From assembly GCA_028284045.1 (NCBI GenBank), contig JANQSN010000063.1, forward strand, positions 43,005 to 107,004: 64,000 bases of DNA, written 5' to 3'. Shown piece after piece: positions 26,336 to 36,050 of this stretch. The first letter of the stretch is position 1; each line of letters begins with the position of its first letter. Origin of the DNA: Alphaproteobacteria bacterium (lineage in GTDB: Bacteria > Pseudomonadota > Alphaproteobacteria > DSM-16000 > Inquilinaceae). The position numbers and the translations under genes were made by a program. Below the pieces are notes generated by a model. That model was not told the origin of the DNA. It searched no databases and was given only the letters and a program-made list of their open reading frames with translations.

Positions 26336-26992
26336 ATGACCAAGCCGCGACGGGATCCGGCCGATGCCGGGCCCCGCGACGGGCAGCGCCGCCGCTGGCT
26401 GGCGCTCGGCGCCGGCGCGCTCGCCGCCACCATGCTGCCCGGGCGCGGCGCGGCGGCCTTGCGGTGCACGCCCTTCGACGGCCAGGGCCGGCAGTTCTGC
26501 GAGGCCGGCATCCCCAGCCCGATCGCCGGTCTGGCGGCCCGCCCGCAATACCGCAGCCAGTGGTGCTGGGCGGCCTGCATCGCCATGATCTTCGATTATT
26601 ACGGCCACCCCGTCCCACAGGACCGCATCGTCGCGGAGACCTTCGGCTCGATCGCCGACATGCCGGCGGATGCCGGCCAGATCCTGGCGGCGGTCAACCG
26701 GCCCTGGGTCGACGCGCAGGGCCGGCCCTTCCGGTCGGCGGGCCGGGCACTGCCGGTCGATGCCGAGCGCGCGCGGCGCCACCTGATCGACGAGGAGCCG
26801 CTGATCATCGGCTCGCTGGGCCATGCCACCGTCCTGACGGCGATGAGCTGGCAACAGGACGTCGCGGGACGTCAGGCGCTGACCGGCATCGTCGTGCGCG
26901 ATCCCTGGTTCGGCGGCCGGCGCCGGCCGCTCAGCGGGCCGGAGATCTGGTCGACCGACTTCCTGGCCTGGGTGGGGACGCGCGGCGCGTGA
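26336..26992 (+). CDS. exported papain-like cysteine peptidase
   Basis: This 218-residue protein has a papain-like (C39-like) fold with the motif QWCWAAC. Cys77 is the probable nucleophile, His163 (GHATVL) and Asp189 (RDPW) the other members of the triad, and Gln75 the oxyanion residue. An N-terminal RRRWLALGAGALAATML segment looks like a twin-arginine or Sec signal, so the enzyme is probably exported. Two further Cys (44 and 55) could form a disulfide. The length fits single-domain papain-like peptidases of unknown role. It lies 106 bases after ptsN but need not share its promoter. Substrate unknown. Confidence 0.75.
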   Translation: MTKPRRDPADAGPRDGQRRRWLALGAGALAATMLPGRGAAALRCTPFDGQGRQFCEAGIPSPIAGLAARPQYRSQWCWAACIAMIFDYYGHPVPQDRIVAETFGSIADMPADAGQILAAVNRPWVDAQGRPFRSAGRALPVDAERARRHLIDEEPLIIGSLGHATVLTAMSWQQDVAGRQALTGIVVRDPWFGGRRRPLSGPEIWSTDFLAWVGTRGA

Positions 26993-27090
26993 CGATCCCG
27001 GGCCGTCCGCGGTAACCGTTGGAGGCCCTTCCACCATCGGAGGGTCGATGGCCCGGACCTTGGGTCCGTCCGAGACGGGAGTGAGCGATC

Positions 27091-27783
27091 TTGTCCTTGC
27101 GGTTCTACGAGTTGGCGGCGGCGGATCCAGCGGTCCGCTTCAGCCCGCATTGCTGGCGGGTGCGGATGGCCCTGGCGCATAAGGGGCTGGAGGCCGAGCG
27201 CATCGCCTGGCGGTTCACCGACAAGGCCGCCATCGCGCCGTCCGGCGGCGGCGCGGTGCCGGTGCTGGTCAGCGGCGAGACCTGGCTGTCGGATAGCTGG
27301 CGCATCGCCGTCTGGCTGGAGGAGAGCTTTCCCGACCGCCCGGCGCTGTTCGCGGGTGCCGGCGGGCGCGGTGAGGCGGGCTTCGTCAAGAATTGGACGG
27401 AGACGGTGGTGCAGCCCGGCCTGATGCGCCTGATCGTCAAGGAGATCCACGACGCGCTGGATCCCGGCGACCAGTCCTATTTCCGCGAAAGCCGGGAAGC
27501 CCGGCTCGGCGAGCGTCTGGAGGTCTTGCATGACGGGCGCGAGGCGCGCCGCCCGGCGTTGCGCGAGGCGTTGGCCCCGTTGCGCCGCACCTTGGGCGAC
27601 CAAGCCTATCTCGGCGGCGACGCGCCGCTGTTCAGCGACTATATCGTGTTTGCCGCGTTCCAATGGGCGCGCAGCGTCTCCGCCTGGCCGATCCTGGCGG
27701 ACGACGATCCGCTGCACCGCTGGCTGGACGGTATCGGCGGCCTCTATGGCGGCCTGGCGGACCAGGCTCCACGCGCGGCCTGA
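27091..27783 (+). CDS. glutathione S-transferase family protein
   Basis: A 230-residue GST-like protein. The N-terminal thioredoxin-like domain (PHCWRVRMALAHKGLEAER near residues 17-35 and GGAVPVLV with SDSWRIAVWLEE near residues 53-76) binds glutathione. The helical C-terminal domain follows. It may detoxify electrophiles or act in a catabolic conversion. The start is TTG 27091 with GGGAG about twelve bases upstream. No ATG fits before the conserved fold. It lies 38 bases before a second GST gene, likely as one transcript. Confidence 0.82.
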   Translation: MSLRFYELAAADPAVRFSPHCWRVRMALAHKGLEAERIAWRFTDKAAIAPSGGGAVPVLVSGETWLSDSWRIAVWLEESFPDRPALFAGAGGRGEAGFVKNWTETVVQPGLMRLIVKEIHDALDPGDQSYFRESREARLGERLEVLHDGREARRPALREALAPLRRTLGDQAYLGGDAPLFSDYIVFAAFQWARSVSAWPILADDDPLHRWLDGIGGLYGGLADQAPRAA

Positions 27784-27821
27784 CGGCCTATCCGGCGACC
27801 CGATTTCGGAGACCAAGACCC

Positions 27822-28526
27822 GTGAGCATCGACCTGTACTACTGGCCGACCCCGAACGGCCACAAGATCACCCTGTTCCTGGAGGAGGCCGGGCTGGACT
27901 ACACCATCCACCCGATCAACATCGGCAAGGGCGACCAGTTCCAGCCGGACTTTCTGAAGATCGCGCCCAACAACCGGATGCCGGCGATCGTCGATCCCGC
28001 GCCGGCGGATGGCGGTGCGCCGATCTCTATCTTCGAGAGCGGTGCCATCCTGCTCTATCTGGCGGAGAAGACCGGCCGCTTCCTGCCCACCGACCTGCGC
28101 GGCCGCGTGGCGACGCTGGAATGGCTGTTCTGGCAGATGGGCGGGCTGGGCCCCATGGCCGGCCAGAACCACCATTTCAGCCAGTACGCGCCGGAAAAGC
28201 TGCCCTACGCCATCGACCGCTATGTCAAGGAGACCGGGCGGCTCTATGCGGTGATGAACAAGCGGCTGGCGGACCACGCCTTCCTGGCCGGCGCCGACTA
28301 CACGATCGCCGACATGGCCAGCTATCCCTGGGTGGTGCCGCATGAGCGCCAGGGCCAGACTCTTGAGGATTTCCCGCATCTGAAGCGGTGGTTCGAGGCG
28401 ATCGCCGCCCGCCCGGCGACCCAGCGCGCCTATGCCCGCGGGCCGGAGGTCAACCCCGACCAGGCACCGATCAGCGACGAGGCCCGCCGGGTGATGTTCG
28501 GCCAGTCTGCCTCCAGCGTGCGGTAG
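27822..28526 (+). CDS. Nu-class-like glutathione S-transferase (YfcG/YghU type)
   Basis: The 234-residue protein begins MSIDLYYWPTPNGHKITLFL, with the Thr-Pro-Asn motif used by YfcG-type disulfide-bond oxidoreductases in place of a catalytic Tyr or Ser. The IGKGDQFQPDFLKIAPNNRM stretch and FESGAILLYLAEKTG are also typical of this group. Such proteins reduce disulfides with glutathione. The start is GTG 27822 with GGAG ten bases upstream. It ends before a strong hairpin (28555-28586) that probably terminates the two-gene GST unit. Confidence 0.85.
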   Translation: MSIDLYYWPTPNGHKITLFLEEAGLDYTIHPINIGKGDQFQPDFLKIAPNNRMPAIVDPAPADGGAPISIFESGAILLYLAEKTGRFLPTDLRGRVATLEWLFWQMGGLGPMAGQNHHFSQYAPEKLPYAIDRYVKETGRLYAVMNKRLADHAFLAGADYTIADMASYPWVVPHERQGQTLEDFPHLKRWFEAIAARPATQRAYARGPEVNPDQAPISDEARRVMFGQSASSVR

Positions 28527-28554
28527 CGCGGCCCCGCCGGCTGCAGCGTTAATC

Positions 28555-28586
28555 CAACGAGCCGATGATAACTCATCGGCTCGTTG
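28555..28586. terminator. 14-bp stem hairpin between convergent genes
   Basis: CAACGAGCCGATGA (28555-28568) pairs perfectly with TCATCGGCTCGTTG (28573-28586) around the loop TAAC. It lies 28 bases after the GST stop and between two convergent genes, so it can serve both strands. There is no T-run on either side, so termination would be atypical or the hairpin may stabilise 3' ends. Confidence 0.6.
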
Positions 28587-28692
28587 ACCTGCGCCACCCA
28601 CGGCGCCGCGCCCCAATGGGCGCGAAAGCCAAGGGCCCGAACGGGCCCGCCGGCGACTGAGGAACATCAAACAAATCAGGGGATCGCCGGAA

Positions 28693-29106
28693 CTACGACC
28701 CTCCGCGGCGGGTGAACCAATTGCCACCGCCGTCCGGGCCGCGCGGCGGCTGGGCGCGCAGCATCAGGCGCTCAAGCACCGTGAAGGTCGTGGGATCCAT
28801 GTTGAGGAAGCGGAAGCCGGCGATGCCCGCGGCCTCGTCGAACCGTACCAGGATCGCCTGGAACGGGAAGCTGCCGTCGCGGTTCTCGATGGTGAAGGCA
28901 CCCGCCACCTCATCCTCGACCTCGAAGGGCAGCCGCGCGGTGACGGTCTCCACCAGCCCGAAACCGCCCAAGGACCAGTCGCGGGTCTGATAGGTCAGCG
29001 TGCCGATCTCCATGGTCAGGGTCGGCAGGGCGCGGCGGATGTCGCGGCGACGATTGGCGGGCCCGACGGACATGGTTTCCTCGACTTCCTTCTGGCCGGC
29101 GATCAA
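28693..29106 (-). CDS. PilZ-domain protein, predicted c-di-GMP binding
   Basis: The 137-residue protein is one PilZ domain. Its binding signature is present: RRRDIRR at residues 19-25 and DWSLGGFG at 43-50, matching RxxxR and D/NxSxxG. Such proteins bind cyclic di-GMP and transmit the signal to motility or polysaccharide machinery. The C-terminal tail is Pro/Gly/Arg-rich. ATG 29106 overlaps the stop of moaB as ATGA. An internal ATG at 29073 is possible. The output partner is not evident here. Confidence 0.8.
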   Translation of the reverse strand: MIAGQKEVEETMSVGPANRRRDIRRALPTLTMEIGTLTYQTRDWSLGGFGLVETVTARLPFEVEDEVAGAFTIENRDGSFPFQAILVRFDEAAGIAGFRFLNMDPTTFTVLERLMLRAQPPRGPDGGGNWFTRRGGS

Positions 29107-29636
29107 GCACCCTCGGTCAGCCGGTCCATCAGCTCCACGAAGTTGCAGGGGCGATGGCGGTTGTCGAGCTGGTGCACCAGGATCTCATCCCAAGCATCGC
29201 GGCAGGCGCCGGGCGATCCGGGCAGCGCGAACAGATAGGTGCCGCCGGCCACCCCGGCGGTCGCCCGGCTCTGCAGCGTCGAGGTGCCGATCTTGGCGAA
29301 GCTGATCATCCGGAACAGCTCGCCGAAGCCGGGGATCTCCTTCTCATAGACGGCGTGGAACGCCTCCGGCGTCACGTCGCGGCCGGTCACGCCGGTGCCG
29401 CCGGTGGCCAGCACCACATCCACGTCTTCGCGGGCGATCCAGCCGCGCAACGCCGCCTCGATGGCCGCGCGGTCGTCGCGCACCCGCGCCCGGTCGGCCA
29501 ACCGGTGGCCGGCTTCGCTCAGCCGCGCCGCCAGCGTGTCGCCGGAGCGGTCGTCGGCCGCCGTGCGGGTGTCGGAGACGGTGAGGACGGCGATGCGGAC
29601 CGGCAGGAAGGGGCGGTCGGTGTCGAGGCGGCTCAT
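29103..29636 (-). CDS. moaB: molybdenum cofactor biosynthesis protein B
   Basis: MoaB-type proteins adenylylate molybdopterin in cofactor synthesis. The 177-residue protein has the MoCF-binding signature [20 protein letters not shown] near residues 74-93 and [15 protein letters not shown] near 144-158. It carries the typical N-terminal [11 protein letters not shown]. The length is normal. No other Mo-cofactor gene is near. It overlaps the PilZ gene by four bases and follows the lytic transglycosylase gene on the same strand after 33 bases. Confidence 0.92.
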   Translation of the reverse strand: MSRLDTDRPFLPVRIAVLTVSDTRTAADDRSGDTLAARLSEAGHRLADRARVRDDRAAIEAALRGWIAREDVDVVLATGGTGVTGRDVTPEAFHAVYEKEIPGFGELFRMISFAKIGTSTLQSRATAGVAGGTYLFALPGSPGACRDAWDEILVHQLDNRHRPCNFVELMDRLTEGA

Positions 29637-29669
29637 CTCATCGACGAAAAACGGATGGCGGTCGGGCGG

Positions 29670-31466
29670 TCAGCGCTCGGCCACCCGGCCGCTGTCCATC
29701 GGCCGGTAGGCGGGCCAGGATCCGGCCACCAGATCGTCCAGCGACGGGGTCGGCTGGCTCAACCGCGTCCGGTAGATCCACAAGGCCGCCAGTGTGCGCT
29801 CCAGATAGAAGCGGGTCTCCAGGATCGGGATCACCTCCACGAACAACAGCGGGTCGTTGCGGTGGTCGATCCCGGTCATCCAGTTCGACACGTTGCCGGG
29901 CCCGGCATTGTAGGCGGCGAAGGCGCGGATCAGGTCGCCGCCGATCACGCCGGTGGAGAACAGCTCGCGCAAGTACCGCTGGCCCAGCTCGAAATTCAGC
30001 GTCGGATCGAACAGGGCGGCGCGGTTGCCGCCGCGGTAGTTGATGCCGGAAACGGCGCTGGCCGTGGCCGGCATGAGCTGCATCAGCCCGACCGCGCCGG
30101 CATGGCTGACCGCCCGGCTGTCGAACCGGCTCTCCTCGCGGGTGATGGCGTGATAGACCGCGCGATCCACCGGCGAGCCGCCGCGCGGGCTGACCGCCGA
30201 CAAGGGATAGAGCGCGCCGTCGTAGTAGCGGCCCGCGCCCGGCTGGGCGGTGCGGCCGACGGTCAGCGCCAGTTGCGGCAGGCTGGCCTGTTCCGCCAGG
30301 GCGATCAGCGCGGGCCGCGTCGCCGGGGTGCCGCGCAAGGCGACCTGCACCAGCTCGCCCTCCGCCCGGGTGCGCTCGCCCACCAGCAGCAGCGCCAGGC
30401 CGCGCCGGCCGGCCGGATCGCGGGCGATCGCATCGAGATGCTGCGCGGTCAGCGGCGGGGCGGCGAAATCGAAGCTGGGATCGCGGCCGAGCGCGCGGGT
30501 CGCCAACAGGCCGTAGAAGGTGCGCGGATAGGCCGCCGCCTGCTCCAGCGCACGCACGCTGGCGGCCGGATCGCCGGCGCGCAGATGCGCCCGATGCGCC
30601 CAATAGGCGCCGCCCGCCTGCCACCAGGCCGACGCGCAGTCCGCGGTCGCCACTTCCGCGAAGCTGCCGGCCGCGGCGGCGTAGTCGCCGAGCCGCCACA
30701 GGGCGAGCCCCGCGCTCCATGCCCCGCGCGGCGCCGACCCGCCACCCAGCGCGGCCGCCTGGCGGCCGAGATCGCGGGCGCGCGCATCGTCGCCATAGAA
30801 CAGATAGCCGGCGGCGACCTCCCCCAGCCCGCGGGCATAGGTGACGGTATCGACGGCGCCGCGCCGGCCTTCCAGCCAGCTCAGCGCCCGGCCCATGCCG
30901 TCGCGGCGGACATAGCGGCGCACCTGGCGTTCCACGCCGTCGTCGAGATCGGCATAGACGCAGCGCGGCACGCCGAAGCGCTCCACGGTGCTGAAGACCG
31001 GCACCCGGCTGGTGCGCGGTTCCGCCAGGCCCGACGCGCTGCCGCGGCGCTGCGCCAGGGCGTAGATCCGCTCCGCATCCGGGTGGTCGGCATGGGCCGC
31101 CAGCCACGCGGCCAGCTCCTCATAGCTGGCCTGGCCGGCCGTCGGGTGCAGCAGGCGTTGCGCCGTGACGTGGCCGATCAGCGAGCGGTCGGAAAGCTCG
31201 CCGACCAGCCGGGCGGCGCTGGCGAAGTCGCCGGCATGCTGGGCCTGGAAGATGCGGCGGTAGCGGTCGATGTCGCCATCGGCCGGCAATTGGCCGCGCA
31301 CCGCGCCCGCCGCCGGCAGCGTGACCGGCTGCAGGCTGAGCGCCATCTGCACGCCCGTGTCCGCCTGGCCGGCGGGGGGGGCGAGCGCCAGCCCGGTCGC
31401 GACCAGGGCGGCCAAGGCGCGCGCCTTCAAGACCTGTGCCGTCCGGTACGCAGCGAGGTGCCTCAT
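29670..31466 (-). CDS. soluble-type lytic murein transglycosylase
   Basis: The 598-residue protein has a signal sequence ([20 protein letters not shown] near residues 16-35) and a long superhelical region of TPR-like helices (about 60-400). The C-terminal SLT catalytic domain contains [20 protein letters not shown] with Glu445 as the acid and the [13 protein letters not shown] part following. It cleaves peptidoglycan glycan strands to 1,6-anhydro products in the periplasm, as Slt70 does. The start ATG 31466 is chosen because AGGAGG lies seven bases upstream. It leads the order lytic transglycosylase, moaB, PilZ protein. Confidence 0.9.
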   Translation of the reverse strand: MRHLAAYRTAQVLKARALAALVATGLALAPPAGQADTGVQMALSLQPVTLPAAGAVRGQLPADGDIDRYRRIFQAQHAGDFASAARLVGELSDRSLIGHVTAQRLLHPTAGQASYEELAAWLAAHADHPDAERIYALAQRRGSASGLAEPRTSRVPVFSTVERFGVPRCVYADLDDGVERQVRRYVRRDGMGRALSWLEGRRGAVDTVTYARGLGEVAAGYLFYGDDARARDLGRQAAALGGGSAPRGAWSAGLALWRLGDYAAAAGSFAEVATADCASAWWQAGGAYWAHRAHLRAGDPAASVRALEQAAAYPRTFYGLLATRALGRDPSFDFAAPPLTAQHLDAIARDPAGRRGLALLLVGERTRAEGELVQVALRGTPATRPALIALAEQASLPQLALTVGRTAQPGAGRYYDGALYPLSAVSPRGGSPVDRAVYHAITREESRFDSRAVSHAGAVGLMQLMPATASAVSGINYRGGNRAALFDPTLNFELGQRYLRELFSTGVIGGDLIRAFAAYNAGPGNVSNWMTGIDHRNDPLLFVEVIPILETRFYLERTLAALWIYRTRLSQPTPSLDDLVAGSWPAYRPMDSGRVAER

Positions 31467-31597
31467 CGCCGATCCTCCTGCCGGTTCGCGTCCCTGGCGG
31501 GCGCCGCTGTTCGCCAACAGTACCGCTGCGGCGCCGTCAGGCAAACCGCAAATCGTCTGGTCGGTCAGGGTGTTGGGCGGATCGGTTGAGAAACCGC

Positions 31598-32527
31598 TCA
31601 GGTCAGGTCGATGGTTAGTTCCGGTACTTGGCGGCGATTGATCGGCACGTCGCAGAGCCGGTGATCGCCATCGATATTGATGTCGAAGCGGAAGGTGCGC
31701 ACGGCGATGTCCTGGCCGTCGGGGAAGCACTGGCGGAACAGGCCGGGAAGCTGGAAGCGGCCGTGGCGGTCGGTCCCCGCCTCGTCGAGCCGGCGCTCCT
31801 CGATATCGAAGACGGTCACCGTGGCCTCGCGCACCGGGATGCCGCCTCGGGTCAGCCGGCCCCAGACGCCCGTGGCGATGTCGCCGGAGCGGAGCTGGTA
31901 GGTGCGCGCCAGCGCGGCATGGTGACCGTCCTCGCCGTACAGAACGGCGTTCTCGCGGACATAGCCGCGGGCGGCGAAGACGAAGGCGATCGCCGCGAGC
32001 ACGGCCAAACCCAGCGCCGGCACCTGCCATCCGCCGAAGACGGCGAGCGTCGGCCCCAGCACCGCGGCGGCGATCACGCCCGCCGCATCGTCCCAGCTCC
32101 GCCCGGCGAGGTCGGCCGGCAGCTCGATCGCGATCCCGAGCTGGATCGCCGCGATGACCGCATAGAGGACGAGGTAGAAGGCGACGGTCGCGTAAAGCTC
32201 GCTATAGGCCCGCGCCGCGTGGAGCGCCTGGCGGTCGTCGCGCGACAGCCGGTACCACAAACGGTCGAAGTCGACATTCGCCGACCACCACGCATGGACC
32301 TGGCGATGGCGTCGAATCACCCGGCCGATGCCCGGCACCAGCCGGACCAGCGGCCCGGCGACGGCGGCGACGACCGGTCCCAGCACATAGCCGGCGGCCA
32401 GCGCCGCGACGGCCAGGAAGCCGGCGGAGACATCGTCCTCCACCAGGGGCGCGAACAGGGTCAGGCCGACCAGGGTGGGGACAATGCGTTGCAGGATATC
32501 GCGAACGAGATAGGCCGACGGGGGCAT
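31598..32527 (-). CDS. membrane protein with C-terminal Ig-like/regulatory domain, unknown
   Basis: I do not recognise this 309-residue protein. The N-terminal 60 residues and the region 112-190 contain about five hydrophobic spans (for example FYLVLYAVIAAIQLGIAIEL). Between them lies a charged stretch with HAWWSANVDFDRLWYRLSRD. The C-terminal 100 residues are soluble and resemble carboxypeptidase-regulatory or CNA-B-type beta sandwiches (GIPVREATVTVFD, TDRHGRFQLPGLF). The protein is probably in the inner membrane. It lies 131 bases upstream of the transglycosylase gene on the same strand, and divergent from the PagL-like gene. Confidence 0.6.
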   Translation of the reverse strand: MPPSAYLVRDILQRIVPTLVGLTLFAPLVEDDVSAGFLAVAALAAGYVLGPVVAAVAGPLVRLVPGIGRVIRRHRQVHAWWSANVDFDRLWYRLSRDDRQALHAARAYSELYATVAFYLVLYAVIAAIQLGIAIELPADLAGRSWDDAAGVIAAAVLGPTLAVFGGWQVPALGLAVLAAIAFVFAARGYVRENAVLYGEDGHHAALARTYQLRSGDIATGVWGRLTRGGIPVREATVTVFDIEERRLDEAGTDRHGRFQLPGLFRQCFPDGQDIAVRTFRFDINIDGDHRLCDVPINRRQVPELTIDLT

Positions 32528-32788
32528 GGGAACGTTTCTTCCTCGCGGGCGGCCGCTGCGGGCGATGCGGCGGACCGGCCGAGCATCCGGTTAGCCTTCC
32601 GAAGCCTGACGATCAACCGTCTTGCAACGTTTGGGATCCCACACCGGTCGAGACGGTGGTGGGGCGGGCGTGCCCTCGCGGTATCGCCCACCGGCGCGCC
32701 GTCGGGTCGAGTCTTGCCCATTGTGCCCGGCCGCAGGGTCGCGCATTGTGACGCGGTCCTCGGGGTTTCCCATCCATAAGTGGTCGTC

Positions 32789-33457
32789 ATGATGCGTCCG
32801 TTCCGCCGCGCGCCCGCCGCGGCGCTTCCAGCCTTGACCGCCGCGGCGCTGTGGGCGGCGTCCGCCGGGCCCGCCCGCGCCGACGAGCCCGCCGCCGGCA
32901 ATCCGTTCGTGCCGGAGCTGAAGGTCGGGTTCCTGCTGCACGATGTCGGCCGCAGCCACGACGACAGCAACACGTTGTCGCTGAACCTCGAACTGGTCTG
33001 GTCGGATCTCGAATACTGGTCGTTCGACAGCGATTTTCTGGAAGTGTTGCTGAATCCGGTGCCGATGATCGGCGGCACGGTGAACACGGCCGGCGGGGTC
33101 AATACCGTCTATGGCGGCATCGCCTGGCCCTACGCGTTCGATTTCGGCGTCACCGTCACCAACAGCTTCGGCGTCAGCCTCAACGATGGCCGCACCGAGC
33201 GGGACACGGCCCCGTGCCCGCCGATCCTCACCTGTCCGCTGCCCGGCAACCGCGTGCTGGTGCTGACCGACGAGCCGATCCTCGGCTCTAATATCCTGTT
33301 CCGGTACGGTCTCGACATCGCCTACCAGATCGACGAGACGCACTCCGTGTCGGCCTTCTTCAGCCATGCCTCCAATGCCGGCCTGGCGGAGAACAATGAC
33401 GGCCTAGATTTCGCCGGCATCCGCTACGGTGTGAAGCTCGGCCATCTGTTCGACTGA
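32789..33457 (+). CDS. acyloxyacyl hydrolase / PagL-like lipid A 3-O-deacylase
   Basis: The 222-residue protein has a signal peptide ending around AGPARADEP and an eight-stranded outer-membrane barrel pattern. The PagL catalytic signature lies at the C-terminus: FFSHASNAGLAENNDGLDF, with His193 and Ser195 as probable catalytic residues. Such enzymes remove the 3-O-acyl chain of lipid A in the outer membrane. I place the start at ATG 32789, but ATG 32792 and 32780 are equally possible. The barrel is cysteine-poor apart from two Cys (PCPPILTCPL) that may form a loop disulfide. It is monocistronic and converges with the LysR gene. Confidence 0.75.
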   Translation: MMRPFRRAPAAALPALTAAALWAASAGPARADEPAAGNPFVPELKVGFLLHDVGRSHDDSNTLSLNLELVWSDLEYWSFDSDFLEVLLNPVPMIGGTVNTAGGVNTVYGGIAWPYAFDFGVTVTNSFGVSLNDGRTERDTAPCPPILTCPLPGNRVLVLTDEPILGSNILFRYGLDIAYQIDETHSVSAFFSHASNAGLAENNDGLDFAGIRYGVKLGHLFD

Positions 33458-33470
33458 CGTTCATGCGGCC

Positions 33471-34391
33471 TCAAGCGGCTGGGCCGGGCGCGGCGGAGAC
33501 CTCCAGGATCCATTGGCGGACCTTCGCCGCCGGCGGCGACAGCGGGCGGGTGTTCGACCAGACGAGATAGAAGCCGTTGCGCGTCTCCCAGGTCCAGCCG
33601 GTCCGCGCAGCCAGCAGACCCTGGGCGACCAGTCGATCGGTCATGTGATGCCAGCCCAGCGCGAAGCCCTCCCCCGCCATCGCCGCCTGCAAGACGAGCG
33701 CATAGTCGTTGAGGCGCAATCCGCCCTCCGGCGCGATGCGGTCGATGCCGAAATGCGCGAGCCATTGCTGCCAGCTTGGCCGTTCGCGAACCGGCTCCTC
33801 CAGATGGATCAACCGCTGGTGCAACAGCCCGGGGATTGAGACCAGATCGATCGCCGCCGCCATCACCCGCGGTGCGGCGACGGGATAGATCACCTCCGGC
33901 GCGATGCGCGCCGCGCCGCAGCCGGGCCAGCGCCCGTCGCCGCGCCGGACGGCCAGCGAGATGTTTTCCGCGTCGATGTCGGGTTCCCGGTCGCTGGCCT
34001 GCAGGCGCAGGTCGATGCCCGGATAGCGGGCGTGCAGATCAGCCAGCCGCGGCATCATCCAGTAGTTGTTGAAGGCCGACGAGGCGTTCAGCGTGACGTA
34101 GTTGCTGCGCCCCAACTGCGACACCGCGCGGGTGGAGACTTCGAGCTGCTCGATCGCCCGCGTCACGTCGGCATAGAGGCGGTTGCCCGCCGACGTCAGC
34201 CTGATCTTCCTGTGCTCGCGGGTGAACAGCCGGACGCCCAGGGAGGTTTCGAGCTGTTTGATCGCCGCGCTGACGGCCGGCTGCTGCACGTTCAGCTCGG
34301 CCGCCGCGCGGGTGAAGGAGCCAAGCCGGCCGGCCGCCTCGAAGACCATCAGCGTGCGTGGCGAGGCGACCCGCTTCCACAGTTCTCGCAT
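33471..34391 (-). CDS. LysR/GcvA-type regulator divergent from MttB-like gene
   Basis: The 306-residue protein has the N-terminal helix-turn-helix (LMVFEAAGRLGSFTRAAAEL with QQPAVSAAIKQLETSLGVRL) and a C-terminal effector domain of LysR type. Its general form is GcvA-like. It starts 96 bases from the MttB-like gene on the opposite strand, so it most likely controls that gene and the downstream oxidoreductase. The effector may be a methylated amine or glycine-type compound, by inference only. Confidence 0.88.
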   Translation of the reverse strand: MRELWKRVASPRTLMVFEAAGRLGSFTRAAAELNVQQPAVSAAIKQLETSLGVRLFTREHRKIRLTSAGNRLYADVTRAIEQLEVSTRAVSQLGRSNYVTLNASSAFNNYWMMPRLADLHARYPGIDLRLQASDREPDIDAENISLAVRRGDGRWPGCGAARIAPEVIYPVAAPRVMAAAIDLVSIPGLLHQRLIHLEEPVRERPSWQQWLAHFGIDRIAPEGGLRLNDYALVLQAAMAGEGFALGWHHMTDRLVAQGLLAARTGWTWETRNGFYLVWSNTRPLSPPAAKVRQWILEVSAAPGPAA

Positions 34392-34487
34392 AACGTCAGA
34401 TTATCCAAAGGATCGTCTTTTTCAAGCGTCACCGAAGGATTGAGAAGGTTTACATAAATCTCATCAGTTCTTGGTGGGAGTAGGCCC

Positions 34488-36008
34488 ATGGCCAGGCGGT
34501 CGCAGGCCGTACGGACCCGGCGCGCCGCCGCCGGCGCGCCCCCGGCCGCCCCGGCGATCCGGCGGCGCCTGGCTTACTTCGATCCGCTGGACGAGGAGGA
34601 GATCGTCCGGCTGGAGGCGCAGGTCGACTGGATCGTCCAGGACGTCGGGATCGCCTTTCGCGACGATCCGGCGGCGCTCGCGCTGTGGCGGGCGGAGGGG
34701 GCAAGCGTCGACGGCGACACCGTGCGCGCCCCGGCGGACTGGATCCGCACGCTGTGCGCCCAGGCGCCGCGGACCTTCGTCCAGCGCGCCCGCAACCCGG
34801 ACCGGTCCGTCACCATCGGCGGCGATGCCCAGGTCTTCGCGCCGATCTATGGCGCGCCCTTCGTGCGGGATCTGGAGAGGGGGCGGCGCTACGGCGATAT
34901 CGCGTCGTTCCGCGACCTGGTGCGGCTGACCTACAGGCTGGAGCACCTGCACCACGGCGGCTTCGTCACGTGCGAGCCCTGCGACGTGCCGGTCAGCAAA
35001 CGCCATCTCGACATGCTGTTGGCCCACATGACGCTGAGCGACAAGCCGCATCTGGGCGCCATCACCGAGATGAGCCGGGCCGAGGACAGCGTCGACATGG
35101 CGGAGATCGTCTTCGGGCGCGACGTCATGGCCGAGCACTGCGTGATCTTGGGCAACGTCAATACCAACTCGCCGCTCCTGGTCGACAAGGTGGTGACCCA
35201 GGCCGTCCGGGCCTATTGCAGCCGGGGGCAGGGCATCATCGTCGCGCCCTTCATCCTGTCCGGCGCCATGGGGCCGGTCAGCACGGCGGCCAGCCTGATC
35301 CAGGCCATGGCCGAGGCGCTGATGGTCTGCGCCTATGCCCAGCTTATCCGACCGGGGGCGCCCTTCGTGCTGGGCAACTTCCTGTCGTCGATGTCGCTGA
35401 AGTCGGGGGCGCCGACCTTCGGCATGCCGGAACCGGTGCTGTCGAACTACATCGTCGCCCAGATGGCCCGGCGGGCCGGATTGCCGATGCGCTGCGGCGG
35501 ATCGCTCACCGCCTCGAAGATCGAAGATGCCCAGGCCGCCTATGAATCGGCGGATTCCATGCATTCCACCGCGCTGGCCGGGGCGAACTTCGTGCTGCAT
35601 TCGGCCGGCTGGCTGGAAGGCGGGCTGTGCGTCGGGTTCGAGAAGCTGGTGATGGATGCCGACCGGCTGGGCAGCTACCAGAAGATCCTGGACCAGGGCG
35701 TCGACCTGTCCGACGAGGCGATGGCCCGCGACGCCTATGCGGAGGTCGGGCCGGGCGGCCATTTCCTCGGCTGCGGCCACACGCTGCGCCACTACCAGAG
35801 CGCCTTCTACGAGCCGCGCCTCAGCGACAGCGAGAATGTCGAGCGCTGGACGGAGGGCGGGTCGCAGGACATGCGCCAACGCGCCCATGCGCGCTGGACA
35901 GGGTTGTTGCGCGACTACGAGCCGCCGCCGATCGACCCCGCGCTCAGCGAGGCGCTGGAGGATTTCGTCGCCCGCCGCAAGGAAGAGCTGCCCGACGCCT
36001 GGTACTGA
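34488..36008 (+). CDS. trimethylamine methyltransferase (MttB) family protein, non-pyrrolysine
   Basis: The 506-residue product belongs to the MttB/COG5598 superfamily, whose members demethylate quaternary or tertiary amines and pass the methyl group to a corrinoid protein. Typical parts are the TIM-barrel stretch GQGIIVAPFILSGAMGPVS near residues 247-265 and PTFGMPEPVLSNYIVAQM near 307-324. The frame has no in-frame amber codon, so it is a non-pyrrolysine member, which usually act on glycine betaine-like compounds. It is followed 42 bases later by a DMGDH-like oxidoreductase on the same strand. No corrinoid-protein gene lies in the window. Confidence 0.85.
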   Translation: MARRSQAVRTRRAAAGAPPAAPAIRRRLAYFDPLDEEEIVRLEAQVDWIVQDVGIAFRDDPAALALWRAEGASVDGDTVRAPADWIRTLCAQAPRTFVQRARNPDRSVTIGGDAQVFAPIYGAPFVRDLERGRRYGDIASFRDLVRLTYRLEHLHHGGFVTCEPCDVPVSKRHLDMLLAHMTLSDKPHLGAITEMSRAEDSVDMAEIVFGRDVMAEHCVILGNVNTNSPLLVDKVVTQAVRAYCSRGQGIIVAPFILSGAMGPVSTAASLIQAMAEALMVCAYAQLIRPGAPFVLGNFLSSMSLKSGAPTFGMPEPVLSNYIVAQMARRAGLPMRCGGSLTASKIEDAQAAYESADSMHSTALAGANFVLHSAGWLEGGLCVGFEKLVMDADRLGSYQKILDQGVDLSDEAMARDAYAEVGPGGHFLGCGHTLRHYQSAFYEPRLSDSENVERWTEGGSQDMRQRAHARWTGLLRDYEPPPIDPALSEALEDFVARRKEELPDAWY

Positions 36009-36050
36009 CGGCGCCCGGGCGGCGCCTCGGCAAGCCGAAGAGGACCGACG

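Noticed and set aside
29154..31589. Plus-strand 811-codon frame opposite moaB and the lytic transglycosylase
   Set aside because: Both minus-strand genes have catalytic motifs. The plus frame has none.
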